Virus record (IMG/VR): IMGVR_UViG_3300021339_000085
Location: 1 to 30,533 of that record
Length of the DNA: 30,533 bases
From: a virus
Reading direction: 5' to 3' (one strand)
Below are positions 7,121 to 15,239 of this stretch, in pieces. Numbering within the stretch: the first letter of the stretch is position 1; every line of letters starts with the position of its first letter. The notes beneath the pieces were generated by a model that worked only from the letters and a program-made list of their open reading frames with translations, did not search any database and was not told the origin of the DNA. A program made the position numbers and the translations under genes.

Positions 7121-8913
7121 AAGCCACCCTCATCAAAAACGTTCTGACCCCCGTCGACACCGTAACGGAAGCGGAGAAATATGCGCACTGGGTACTCGAT
7201 CCGGCAAACGCGATCTGTACCGGCAGGCTTATCAAACTAGCGGCGAAGCGGTTCCTTTCCGACTTACAACGGACGGATATCTATTTCGATCCGGTGGAAG
7301 CAATAAGCATGATCAACTTCTGCGAAAAGAATTGCAACCTCTGGCAGGGCCGTTGGCGTGGTGAACCGATGCACTTTGAGCCATGGATGCGGTTTATTTT
7401 CGAACAGGTATTCGGATGGTTCAACATGGATGAAACACGACGGATCAATAAAATATTCGTCCAAATAGCCAAGAAAAACGCAAAGACAACTTTGCTCGCG
7501 ATGCTGGCAATCTTCCGGCTCTTCAGGGATAAGAGAGTACAAACACCAGATATTTTTGTAGGCGCCAACAACGAAGAGCAGGCGAAACTTTGTGTGAATA
7601 TCACCGGGCAGATCATTGAAGTTTCCCCGCGACTGGCCGCATTCGTGGAGGATGAAAGGGTGAAACTTTTCAAGTATGACGGGAAGATCAGGGGCATTGC
7701 ACACCTGGAGCGCAAGGGATCGATCAAGGCAATGTCCAAAGAGACAGGAGACAAGACAAGTAAAACAGCGGGGGGTAAACAAGGTGTGTTTTCATCCATG
7801 GGAATCATCGATGAGTACGGGCTGGCTGCGGATGCAAACCTACTCTCTGCCATACAATCCTCGCAGGCCGCAGCGGAGGAACCATTGATGGCCGTGATCA
7901 CAACGGCAGGTTTTAACCTGGACGGCCCGTGCTATACGAATACTCGCCGGACGGGGATTGAAGTTCTGGAAGGAAATGGATTTGATGACGGGTACCTACC
8001 ATTCATTTATGAGCTCGACGCGCCAATAAAAGAGGATGGAAAGCCAGAAGAGATTACAGTCAGCTGGCTGCAAGAACACCCGGAAGTCTGGCAGCAGTGC
8101 AACCCTAATTTAGATGTAAGCACACAGAAATCTTTTCTTCGAAAGGAACTTCAGGAAGCAAAGAACGAAGGCGGTTCCCGCGCCGTCGACGTACTCACGC
8201 TGAACTTCAATGTATGGTGTGGTGGTTCTGAAATCTGGGTGCCAAAAGAAACGTGGGACGGAAACACCCACGGAATAAAAATCGAAGAGTTGCAAAGTGT
8301 TTACGAATGCTTTGCCGGCATCGATATTATCTCCGGCCTATCATTAAACGCCCTGATTTTACTCTTTCCGAACATTCGTGACAACACCCACGCGCTACTT
8401 CCCTTCTTTTGGATGCCCGAGGGGAAGGTACTGCCGGATAAAAACGATATGAGATTTGATTTCTCAAATTTTGTGAAGCAAGGATGGATCATGACAACCC
8501 CTGGAAACGCCATCGAAAACGAGATGATTTTCAAGAGAATTGAGAGCGAATTGAAGAAATATCGGGTGCATTCGGGCGCTTTCCTGAATTTATTGGAGAA
8601 TCACGACATACTTCAAGGGCTGATGAAAACGCAGACCTGGAATCCCATCTCTAAAGGCTATCAGGGTCAAAGCACACCAACAAAAGCATGGGAGGAGCTT
8701 TTGGTAAACCATCGTATCGAACATTTTGGAAACCCGGTCCTCTCCTGGATGAACTCTAACTGCATGGTGCTTCGAAAGGACAGCGAGATCATGCTGCAAC
8801 GATCCGGGGGAAGGATCGCCGGGATCTCGGCCTCGATCAATGCACTGGCACAGTACTTAACAATCGAATCTACACGCGATCCACAGGACGCGGTAATAGG
8901 AAGCTGGAAGTAA
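7117..8913 (+). CDS. terL: Phage terminase large subunit, HK97 type
   Basis: A 598-residue ATPase-nuclease that drives DNA into the prohead. The start is a GTG overlapping the small-subunit stop. Walker A is A118-KKNAKT124 (relatives have RKNGKS) and Walker B is IIDE at 230-233, so the ATPase looks intact. The nuclease domain starts near residue 398 with D403 in FAGIDII, the first metal-binding Asp. The segment where relatives usually have YDPWN (here HSGAFLN, about 485-491) and the late KIDG motif (here RIAG, A568) both lack Asp. The landmark GNPVLSWMNSN is at 538-548. The C-terminus ends DAVIGSWK. Fourteen bases separate it from the glycosyltransferase-like gene. Confidence 0.95.
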   Translation: MKATLIKNVLTPVDTVTEAEKYAHWVLDPANAICTGRLIKLAAKRFLSDLQRTDIYFDPVEAISMINFCEKNCNLWQGRWRGEPMHFEPWMRFIFEQVFGWFNMDETRRINKIFVQIAKKNAKTTLLAMLAIFRLFRDKRVQTPDIFVGANNEEQAKLCVNITGQIIEVSPRLAAFVEDERVKLFKYDGKIRGIAHLERKGSIKAMSKETGDKTSKTAGGKQGVFSSMGIIDEYGLAADANLLSAIQSSQAAAEEPLMAVITTAGFNLDGPCYTNTRRTGIEVLEGNGFDDGYLPFIYELDAPIKEDGKPEEITVSWLQEHPEVWQQCNPNLDVSTQKSFLRKELQEAKNEGGSRAVDVLTLNFNVWCGGSEIWVPKETWDGNTHGIKIEELQSVYECFAGIDIISGLSLNALILLFPNIRDNTHALLPFFWMPEGKVLPDKNDMRFDFSNFVKQGWIMTTPGNAIENEMIFKRIESELKKYRVHSGAFLNLLENHDILQGLMKTQTWNPISKGYQGQSTPTKAWEELLVNHRIEHFGNPVLSWMNSNCMVLRKDSEIMLQRSGGRIAGISASINALAQYLTIESTRDPQDAVIGSWK

Positions 8914-8927
8914 AACAAAATCCATAA

Positions 8928-9620
8928 ATGAACCCCGTCGTAGTCATCGCCTCTCATCTTCGCTCCTCGATCACCCGGCAGAACATTCAAAGCCTGCTCC
9001 GTCAGTCGGTCGTTCCTGAGATCGTTCTCGTTGTCTCCGTCCCAGATGAGTACGAGCGGTGGAAAAAGGAATTTCCAATCATCCATGTTTTGAAGGAACG
9101 TAATTGGCCGCTGGGTAAGAAATGGCAGGCTGGCGTCGATCATGCCCGAAAGCTGAACGCGGACCCCATGATTATCACCGGCTCGGACGATATCCTTGGA
9201 GTTGACTTCGTAAAAAACGCCTGCAGTCTTTCCCGGCAACATGATTTCATTGGCTTGCAGGATTGGAGCGTGCTACACGAGAGTTTCCTGTACTCGATCA
9301 CCTACAACGCGAAGATACCGCTCGGCGCCGGAAGGGTTTACTCCAACGGCCTTTTAGAGGCAATGAATTGGATCGTGTTCAACACCCGCATAAACCGGCA
9401 TCTGGACGACCAAGGCTATCACAACACAAGGAGATTATGCAGGCCCATGCTGATTGTCCGCGATGCAGCAGCGCAAGGATTACACGTTGTATCCGTAAAG
9501 GGACCGTGGGTGATGATGAACAGATTCGTGTCGATGCTCCAGCATCCCAACTGTACAGTGAGGTCGAAAGTGGAGGCAATAGAAGTTCAAAACCTGATAG
9601 GATTTAAACCCATCGTCTGA
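8928..9620 (+). CDS. GT-A glycosyltransferase-like protein (first copy)
   Basis: A 230-residue protein with a GT-A/family-2-like fold: a Rossmann-type start (VVVIASHLRS), NWPLGKK at 59-65, and G85-S86-D87-D88 as the DxD-type nucleotide-sugar/metal motif at the end of a hydrophobic strand (MIITGSDD). Further on are GAGR at 133-136, LEAMNW at 143-148 and NRHLDD at 156-161. The last four motifs recur in order in the gene at 15859, so the two are paralogues. The sugar and acceptor are unknown. It lies within the late operon between terminase and portal, and its stop overlaps the next start as TGATG. This placement suggests modification of virion proteins. Host surface-glycan modification is an alternative. 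Confidence 0.8.
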   Translation: MNPVVVIASHLRSSITRQNIQSLLRQSVVPEIVLVVSVPDEYERWKKEFPIIHVLKERNWPLGKKWQAGVDHARKLNADPMIITGSDDILGVDFVKNACSLSRQHDFIGLQDWSVLHESFLYSITYNAKIPLGAGRVYSNGLLEAMNWIVFNTRINRHLDDQGYHNTRRLCRPMLIVRDAAAQGLHVVSVKGPWVMMNRFVSMLQHPNCTVRSKVEAIEVQNLIGFKPIV

Positions 9621-11182
9621 TGTGCAGAATAGCTGGCATTCTTCACAAGCATAACAATTCAGATTGGTCCCAACTGGCCGCAATGCGCGACCATCAAAGA
9701 CCCGGAGGACCGGACGCGTCCGGGACATGGACCGATGATCACTGCGGCCTTGCCCACAACCGCCTTTCAATTCTTGACCTATCGGAAAACGGAAGCCAAC
9801 CGATGGAGTCCGAGAACTGGGTACTGTGCTACAACGGAGAGATTTACAACCATCTCCAGCTCAGAAAACAGATCAACCGTCAGTGGAAGGGACATTCCGA
9901 TACCGAAACTTTACTTTACCTGATAGAAACCTATGGACTGGAATCTGCACTTGATAAAATCGAGGGCATGTACGCCTTTGGTGCGTATAACAAAGGAAGC
10001 AAAGACCTTTACCTCGTCACCGATCAGCTATCTATCAAGCCGCTTTATTACGCTCTTTCAAACGGGCGTCTCCTTTTTGCGAGTTCTATTGCTGCCATAG
10101 CGCTACAGCTTTCGAAACTTCAACTGAACAAACAGGCGCTGACGGATTACCTGGCCCTCGGTTCAACTTATGAACCGTTGTTCCAGGACATCAACAAGGT
10201 CCACCCACGCACGATTGTGAGGGTCACAAAGGACTTGTTTGTCACGGAGTCGAAGTATCACCCTTTCGATCATTACAGGGCTTACACCGAACAGGATTGC
10301 ATCGAAGCCGTGGTAAACTCCATCGAGTCGGTGAGGCTTTCGGATGTGCCGTTGTTCATATTTTTATCCGGGGGTATTGATAGCAGCGTAGTGGCCGGCT
10401 GTCTTCCTGGTGTGAACGCGGTGCATCTTAACTCCCCGGAAGAAAGGTACGCCCAACAGGCCGCGGACAAATTCAACACGCAATTATCCTTTATCGACCC
10501 AGCAGAAGAAAATGCGGAGGATTGCTTAAAGGACTACGCTTTCCAGTCCGGGGACTGCTCGATGGCAGCCTTGATCCCTTACATCACATCAAAGAAAGCA
10601 AGCCGGTTCGGCAAGGTGGCCATTTCGGCGAACGGAGCGGATGAGATCTTTGTAGGCTATGACCGGATAAAAGCAAGCACAACAGATGCGCAGATAAACC
10701 ACATCTTCCGCCGGCAATTCTACGACGAAAGCTCATGGAGAGAGATCGTTGCAAGCCACAGCCGCATGACGGAGTTGGATACTTACCTCTCCTACGACCT
10801 GAACAAAACACTGGACTATGCCTCGATGTGCTTCGGGCTTGAGGTCCGGGTACCGTTCCTGAACCGTGAAGTGATCCGGGCGGCAATGTGGCTCCCGCGC
10901 GAAAGCCATGTAAACGGCCTGGGAAATAAGTCCATCCTCAAGAAATGGCTGTTGTCGAAAGGATTCAGTGAGCATTTTGTAAACAGGCAGAAACTCGGAT
11001 TTTCGCTACATACCGAACCATTAGGATACACGAAACTGCAAGCTGATGGAGTTAAGTTGCTCTCTGACAATTTTGGTATCAGTCCGAAGTTTCAGCGAAA
11101 CTCTCGCGACGATCGATACTTTCGCATGAGCGCGGCTGCATTCTATTGCTGGCACCAGGTGTGGGGTACGCGACTCAGCTAA
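9620..11182 (+). CDS. Asparagine-synthetase-like glutamine amidotransferase
   Basis: A 520-residue AsnB-family enzyme. The class II glutaminase domain (about 1-185) starts MCRIAG with nucleophile C2 and keeps R48, N72-G73-E74 (YNGEIYN) and D94 (SDTET). The synthetase domain has the PP-loop S240-GGIDSS246 for ATP, the motif SANGADEIF at 316-324, DYASMCFGLEVRVPFL at about 389-404 and a KLGFS near 468. Family members transfer ammonia to an adenylated carboxylate. In E. coli AsnB the equivalent of N318 is a Glu important for catalysis, so a substrate other than aspartate, for instance a uronic acid, is possible. It is coupled by TGATG to the glycosyltransferase. It is slightly shorter than E. coli AsnB and looks intact. 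A plain asparagine supply role is the alternative. Confidence 0.9.
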   Translation: MCRIAGILHKHNNSDWSQLAAMRDHQRPGGPDASGTWTDDHCGLAHNRLSILDLSENGSQPMESENWVLCYNGEIYNHLQLRKQINRQWKGHSDTETLLYLIETYGLESALDKIEGMYAFGAYNKGSKDLYLVTDQLSIKPLYYALSNGRLLFASSIAAIALQLSKLQLNKQALTDYLALGSTYEPLFQDINKVHPRTIVRVTKDLFVTESKYHPFDHYRAYTEQDCIEAVVNSIESVRLSDVPLFIFLSGGIDSSVVAGCLPGVNAVHLNSPEERYAQQAADKFNTQLSFIDPAEENAEDCLKDYAFQSGDCSMAALIPYITSKKASRFGKVAISANGADEIFVGYDRIKASTTDAQINHIFRRQFYDESSWREIVASHSRMTELDTYLSYDLNKTLDYASMCFGLEVRVPFLNREVIRAAMWLPRESHVNGLGNKSILKKWLLSKGFSEHFVNRQKLGFSLHTEPLGYTKLQADGVKLLSDNFGISPKFQRNSRDDRYFRMSAAAFYCWHQVWGTRLS

Positions 11183-11435
11183 ACAACAAGGAGGCGTAAG
11201 TGGTCGGGCGGTCCGATTTTCTATACCGCCTGCTTGCTGTAATTTCCTTCGCCTTTATCAAAGCACTTCTTTTTACCCTGAAACTCTCGTAATTCTTACA
11301 CGGGGGTTCAAAAGGGAACGTCACTCGCCATTCATCAGCAGCATCCTCGAAGGCTTGTTCATTTGTTTTCGACCCAACCAGGCAACCATCGAAAATCTCC
11401 ATGAACACATCGAAAGCTCTCTTTCTTCTGTTCAA
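11175..11435 (-). CDS. Small minus-strand protein inside the late operon
   Basis: An 86-residue reading frame opposite to all neighbours, filling the 329-base space between the amidotransferase and the portal. Its composition is protein-like (AFDVFMEIFDGCLVGSKTNEQAFEDAADEW, then KNYESFRVKR) and resembles short Bacteroidetes phage proteins of unknown role. The start is uncertain: TTG at 11435 is the first candidate, and ATG at 11402 would cut into the conserved-looking part. A TACTTTTG box on the minus strand (11452-11459) fits an own promoter. It converges with the amidotransferase, overlapping by 8 bases. It has the features of an independently expressed moron gene. Confidence 0.5.
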   Translation of the reverse strand: MNRRKRAFDVFMEIFDGCLVGSKTNEQAFEDAADEWRVTFPFEPPCKNYESFRVKRSALIKAKEITASRRYRKSDRPTTYASLLFS

Positions 11436-11451
11436 TTCAAACGGGGTTTAG

Positions 11452-11459
11452 CAAAAGTA
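11452..11459 (-). promoter_or_regulatory. Candidate -7 promoter box TACTTTTG (minus strand)
   Basis: An exact TAnnTTTG match read on the minus strand, with the TTG candidate start of the minus-strand gene beginning 17 bases after its last base. No TTG was found at the -33 position. It would give the gene its own transcription against the direction of the late operon. Confidence 0.35.
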
Positions 11460-11511
11460 TGTAAAATTATTACACCTACTGAGAGCCGTATTGCTTTTAG
11501 TTCGCACTCAC

Positions 11512-12810
11512 ATGGCGGACGCGAGGCTTCAAAGCTGGGTGAAGAGAAACGTTTGGAATTGGGCAACCAAGTCCGTCGGACCCACCTACGATCTCAAAGG
11601 AACCGACGCGCGTGAAGGCGTTTACGGATATAATGACGACTTCACCAACGAAGTTGTTACCGAACGCAGAGCGCACCAGCTCTCCACTGTCTACTCCTGC
11701 ATTAACGTTCGCGCACGCACAATCGCATCGCTCCCGATAAACATCATCCGGGAAAAGAACGGAAAGAAAGAATCCCTCACAGACCACGCAGCGTATTATC
11801 CCCTCGCCCAGCAGCCGAACAGCTACATGAGTTCGGCCAATATGTTTTTAACCTCCATGATCCATTCAGATTCATGGGGTAACGCAATCATTGGGATTAG
11901 CCGCGACGGTTTTGAGGATGTAAAGAGCCTGGATCTGATCATGCCCGGAGATTGGGATGTGAAGGTCTCGGATGGCCAAGCCTGGTATAAGGTAAGAGGT
12001 GAAATGTACCGCAGTTCCGACATCCTACACTTTAGGTGGTGGGCCTTGGACGGACTCTGCGGCATTTCCCCCATCCGGCAGAACGCCATGGAAATGGGTA
12101 AAGCCTTCCAGGCTGAACGCTACGCCGGCAAGAACATGCAACAGGTGGCGCCCGGCTTCCTTCGCTACGAAGGGGAAATGCATCCTACCCAGCGTGCTGA
12201 GAATCAGAAGTCCTGGGAAACCGACCGCTTCGCCGGCCGCACGCCGATCCTCTCCGGAAAATGGGGGTATGAAAAAACGATGCTATCCCCGTCGGACATT
12301 CAGTACATCGATTCGATGGACCTCAGTGATCAGCATATCTGCGGCATCTTCCAGGTGCCTCCCGTCTTTCTGCAAAACTACCGCCGTGCAACCTGGAAGA
12401 ACTCTGAAGAGTGCGACCTGATCTATGCAAAGCACACCATCACCCCGATCATTCGCATCATCGAGCAGGAGTGTAACATGAAGCTTTTCCGGGAGCGCGA
12501 GAAGAAAAACACTTATGTAAAGTTCAACCTGAACGGCCTCCTGAGAGGGGATATCGCGGCCCGGGCTGCATTCTACACAGCCATGCGCAACGTGGGTGGA
12601 ATCAATGGCAACGAGGTTAGAAGCTTCGAGGATATGAATGCATACGAGGGCGGAGACATCTTCACGCTCCAGTCTGCAAACTGTCCAGCGGATCAACTTC
12701 GCGAGTTCTACAAAAGTAAAGTGGCACCCGTGCCTGCGACCGAAGGAGAGAAGGAGAAGAACGGCAAGCAAAAACAACACAACGGAGTACATCACGAACT
12801 GTACAACTGA
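11512..12810 (+). CDS. Phage portal protein, HK97 family
   Basis: A 432-residue portal subunit that forms the dodecameric DNA channel at the capsid vertex. I chose ATG 11512 (MADARLQSW). The frame also extends to a TTG at 11491. Recognisable family segments are TVYSCINVRARTIASLPINI (about 59-78), a stem/wing region DSWGNAIIGISRDG, HFRWWALDGLCGISPI, and the clip-to-crown part FQVPPVFLQNYRRATWKNSEE followed by KHTITPIIRIIEQE. The last 20 residues are Lys/Gln rich and probably disordered. The stop overlaps the protease start as TGATG. The order portal, protease, capsid is the classic HK97 arrangement. Confidence 0.93.
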   Translation: MADARLQSWVKRNVWNWATKSVGPTYDLKGTDAREGVYGYNDDFTNEVVTERRAHQLSTVYSCINVRARTIASLPINIIREKNGKKESLTDHAAYYPLAQQPNSYMSSANMFLTSMIHSDSWGNAIIGISRDGFEDVKSLDLIMPGDWDVKVSDGQAWYKVRGEMYRSSDILHFRWWALDGLCGISPIRQNAMEMGKAFQAERYAGKNMQQVAPGFLRYEGEMHPTQRAENQKSWETDRFAGRTPILSGKWGYEKTMLSPSDIQYIDSMDLSDQHICGIFQVPPVFLQNYRRATWKNSEECDLIYAKHTITPIIRIIEQECNMKLFREREKKNTYVKFNLNGLLRGDIAARAAFYTAMRNVGGINGNEVRSFEDMNAYEGGDIFTLQSANCPADQLREFYKSKVAPVPATEGEKEKNGKQKQHNGVHHELYN

Positions 12811-13574
12811 TGGAAGAGACCAAATACATCCAAAATCACTTCGAGCTTTTATTCGATAAGAAGAAAGACGAGGAGAAAGTCCGCGAAACAAGGACCCTTG
12901 ATTTTGTGATCAATGTGGAGGTTAAAGATCGCGGCAAGGATTGGCTGAATTACGACAACTGGCAGATTGAGAATTACAACGCGAACCCAATTGTCGGCTA
13001 CCAGCACAATGTATACGGTGACAACATGTGTAATCCCCCAGATCCCGATGATGTGATCGGCCAAGGGAAAGCATTCCTGGGTGAACATAACGGAAAAAGA
13101 GCATTGATCTCCTCAGTCACCTTCGAGCCGAAGGAGATGAATGAGAAGGCAGACAAGGTTTTCAATAAGGTTTTGAACGGGACGCTTCGGGCGGCATCGG
13201 TTGGCATCGCTCCGACCGGAAAGTTCGAATACGATAACCCGAAACAAGGCGAATGGGGCGGCATCTCCGATTGGGACCTGCGCAAGTGGCCAGGGCAAGA
13301 GCTATTGGAATGGTCGGTTGTAAATATTCCAATGAACCAAGAATCCGTCCGGAGATCATTAAAAAATCACACAAACGCCGCGCTCCTGTTTGTTCAAAAT
13401 CTGATGCAGGATTACGGCATCAAAGACATTAAACAGATGAGCGTTCAGCAGATACTCGACATCATTGAAAAGAAACATGTGAGCCCTCCGATGGAGCAGC
13501 TCGAAAAAGAACTGTCTGGGCCCGACCCCGACTTTGAGAAGTACAAGTTGAGATTAAAACAAATTCAAAAATGA
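12810..13574 (+). CDS. HK97-family prohead protease
   Basis: A 254-residue maturation protease (peptidase U35/S78 type) that would cut the capsid protein delta domain during assembly. The catalytic residues are visible as H66 in IVGYQHN and S130 in TLRAASVG. The surrounding patterns FVINVEVKDRGKDWL, RALISSVTFEP and LLEWSVVNIPMN are typical of the fold. The C-terminal 70 residues (VQQILDIIEKKH...) are helical and may bind scaffold or be self-cleaved. Its stop overlaps the capsid gene start as ATGA, as expected for coordinated production. Confidence 0.92.
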   Translation: MEETKYIQNHFELLFDKKKDEEKVRETRTLDFVINVEVKDRGKDWLNYDNWQIENYNANPIVGYQHNVYGDNMCNPPDPDDVIGQGKAFLGEHNGKRALISSVTFEPKEMNEKADKVFNKVLNGTLRAASVGIAPTGKFEYDNPKQGEWGGISDWDLRKWPGQELLEWSVVNIPMNQESVRRSLKNHTNAALLFVQNLMQDYGIKDIKQMSVQQILDIIEKKHVSPPMEQLEKELSGPDPDFEKYKLRLKQIQK

Positions 13575-14941
13575 AAGATGAATTGAAAGAGAAACGGGAG
13601 GAAAGGGCCGATAAAGAAAAGTCCCTTAACCTCCTTCTCGATAAGGCCGCGAAGGAGCAACTTTCGGCTGATGAAAAAAAACAGTTCGATGATCTTGAAA
13701 CAGAGACCGCAGAACTGGACATTGAGATCAAGCGCCTGGAAAGCATCGAGGCACGCTCGAAGAAAAGAGCCGAGCGGGACATCGAAGCAGGCCGTGGCGC
13801 ACTTCCTGGCGCTGTCCAGGATAATGCTGCCGAAGAGAAAGAACTGTTGGCCATAGCAAGCAAGTTCAGCCTGTCGGCAGCGATGAAAGAGATCGCTGTC
13901 GGCAAGAAGAGCCATGTGACCGGTGTAGCCGCCGAAGTTTACCAGATCGCACAGAAAGAGGCGAAGGAAGCTGAGACGGAAATCACCGGTATGATTGCCA
14001 TACCGCAAAAGTTTATTCAGATCGGAAAACGCAAGGCGCTCACAGTTGGCACCGAGGGCGCTGATGTCGTTTTCACTGAGTATGGCGGAAAGGTAATCCC
14101 GTTCCTCAATCCGGAGCCTATCGCGGAAAAACTCGGAGTAACATTCCTGCAAGGTTTGCAAGGCAACGTTCAGTGGCCTCGTGAAACAGGTGAGCTCGCC
14201 TTCTCCTTCGAGACGGAAACGGGCGATGTGGATGAAATGACACCCACCTATGACAACGTGTCGATTTCACCAAAGCGATTCGGTGGTTATATCGATGTAA
14301 CACTTCAGATGCTACGTCAATCACCCGCGATCTCAGAAGGATACGTGCGTCGCAAGATCGACACAAGGCTTGAGATCACCATTGACGAGCAAATATTCAA
14401 TGGAAGTGGCGCAGGCAACCAAACTACAGGCCTGTTTAACATGGGCGGCGTGAATGTGCTTTCTCTCGGTTCAGGCTCTGCCAACGATATGACCTATCGT
14501 GCGCTCCTCTCCATGAAGCGCGATGCCAAGGCCGCCAATGCGAGAAAAGGCAAACCCGGCTGGGCTACCAACGCATACGGTGAGTACGCGCTGTTAATGA
14601 CTCCGCTCCAGACGAACGGCGTGGAGGGCAACTTCATCCTGAAGCCCGACTATAACGGTCGCCTCTTCGCCGAGCCTTTCCTCACGTCTCAGATCATTCC
14701 ATCCAACTTCAGTGAAGGCGGACAGACTGATCTGTGCGGTCTGGCATACTCGACAAACTGGGGCGGACTGTTCACTGGATTCTGGGGTGGGGTTGATCTG
14801 ACGATCGACAACATCACTCAGAAGCTCGGCGGTAAGGTTCGCTGGATTGTTAACGCATTCATGGACGTGGATGTGGAGCAGCCGCTGGAGTTCTCAATCT
14901 GTAAGGATTGGGATGCAACAGATCTTCCTGCGACCACCTAA
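13571..14941 (+). CDS. Major capsid protein, HK97 fold, with delta domain
   Basis: A 456-residue capsid subunit. Residues about 1-75 are highly charged and helical (DELKEKREERADKEKSL, later LETETAELDIEIKRLE), the coiled-coil scaffolding delta domain that the upstream protease should remove. The shell domain follows from about residue 130, with the HK97-type segments ETGELAFSFETETGDVDE, SISPKRFGGYIDVTLQML and IDTRLEITIDEQIFNGSG. The C-terminal strand region ends KVRWIVNAFMDVDVEQPLEFSICKD. No separate scaffold gene was seen, consistent with the fused delta domain. A strong hairpin follows the stop. Confidence 0.95.
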   Translation: MKDELKEKREERADKEKSLNLLLDKAAKEQLSADEKKQFDDLETETAELDIEIKRLESIEARSKKRAERDIEAGRGALPGAVQDNAAEEKELLAIASKFSLSAAMKEIAVGKKSHVTGVAAEVYQIAQKEAKEAETEITGMIAIPQKFIQIGKRKALTVGTEGADVVFTEYGGKVIPFLNPEPIAEKLGVTFLQGLQGNVQWPRETGELAFSFETETGDVDEMTPTYDNVSISPKRFGGYIDVTLQMLRQSPAISEGYVRRKIDTRLEITIDEQIFNGSGAGNQTTGLFNMGGVNVLSLGSGSANDMTYRALLSMKRDAKAANARKGKPGWATNAYGEYALLMTPLQTNGVEGNFILKPDYNGRLFAEPFLTSQIIPSNFSEGGQTDLCGLAYSTNWGGLFTGFWGGVDLTIDNITQKLGGKVRWIVNAFMDVDVEQPLEFSICKDWDATDLPATT

Positions 14942-14963
14942 TCAGGTGATGTGATCTGGAAAA

Positions 14964-14992
14964 AATGGGGAGGCCGTAGATACCTCCCCATT
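14964..14992 (+). terminator. Perfect 10-bp hairpin after the capsid gene
   Basis: AATGGGGAGG (14964-14973), a 9-base loop, and CCTCCCCATT (14983-14992) form a perfect stem, 23 bases after the capsid stop. There is no T-run after it on the + strand, but an A-run before it would make it a better terminator for the minus strand. It may act as a partial terminator or as a 3' mRNA stabiliser for the abundant capsid message. Confidence 0.6.
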
Positions 14993-15029
14993 CTGATAAG
15001 AAGTCCAAACAACAAAAAGTAAAAGATAT

Positions 15030-15236
15030 ATGGAAGTAATAGCAAAAAGAGCCGTCTTGATCCGGCAGGACCTGAAGGAAGGCAAAAGAGTCGACGTGAG
15101 GACCGTCAAGGGAAAAAAAATCAACCTCACAGAAGAGGAGGCGATCAAATTCTGGGGTGTCCTGGACCTGTCCGACGAGCAGAAGAAAAAGCTCAACACA
15201 ATCGCCAAGCGCGACGGCTACAAGCGGAGGGTTTAA
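15030..15236 (+). CDS. Small basic protein downstream of capsid
   Basis: A 68-residue basic protein. A small beta part (about 1-32, VDVRTVKGKKINLT) precedes a helical tail (EEEAIKFWGVLDLSDEQKKKLNTIAK). Short proteins of this type often sit between capsid and connector genes in Bacteroidetes siphophages, and their function is not known to me. It is the first gene after the capsid hairpin and is 3 bases from the connector gene. A minor head or head-completion protein is possible. Confidence 0.65.
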   Translation: MEVIAKRAVLIRQDLKEGKRVDVRTVKGKKINLTEEEAIKFWGVLDLSDEQKKKLNTIAKRDGYKRRV

Positions 15237-15239
15237 GCG

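Noticed and set aside
9620-11182. AsnB-like gene as misplaced host DNA or an assembly artefact
   Set aside because: It is joined by a start-stop overlap to a phage-type gene whose paralogue sits elsewhere in the same operon, and the flanking phage genes are intact.
11204-11220. TCGG-loop-CCGA followed by TTTT after the amidotransferase gene as a terminator
   Set aside because: The stem is only 4 bp, and stopping here would cut off the portal and all later genes.
11355-11615. + strand frame of 86 codons before the portal
   Set aside because: It runs into the portal gene in another frame and has poor composition. The minus-strand frame in the same space looks more like a protein.
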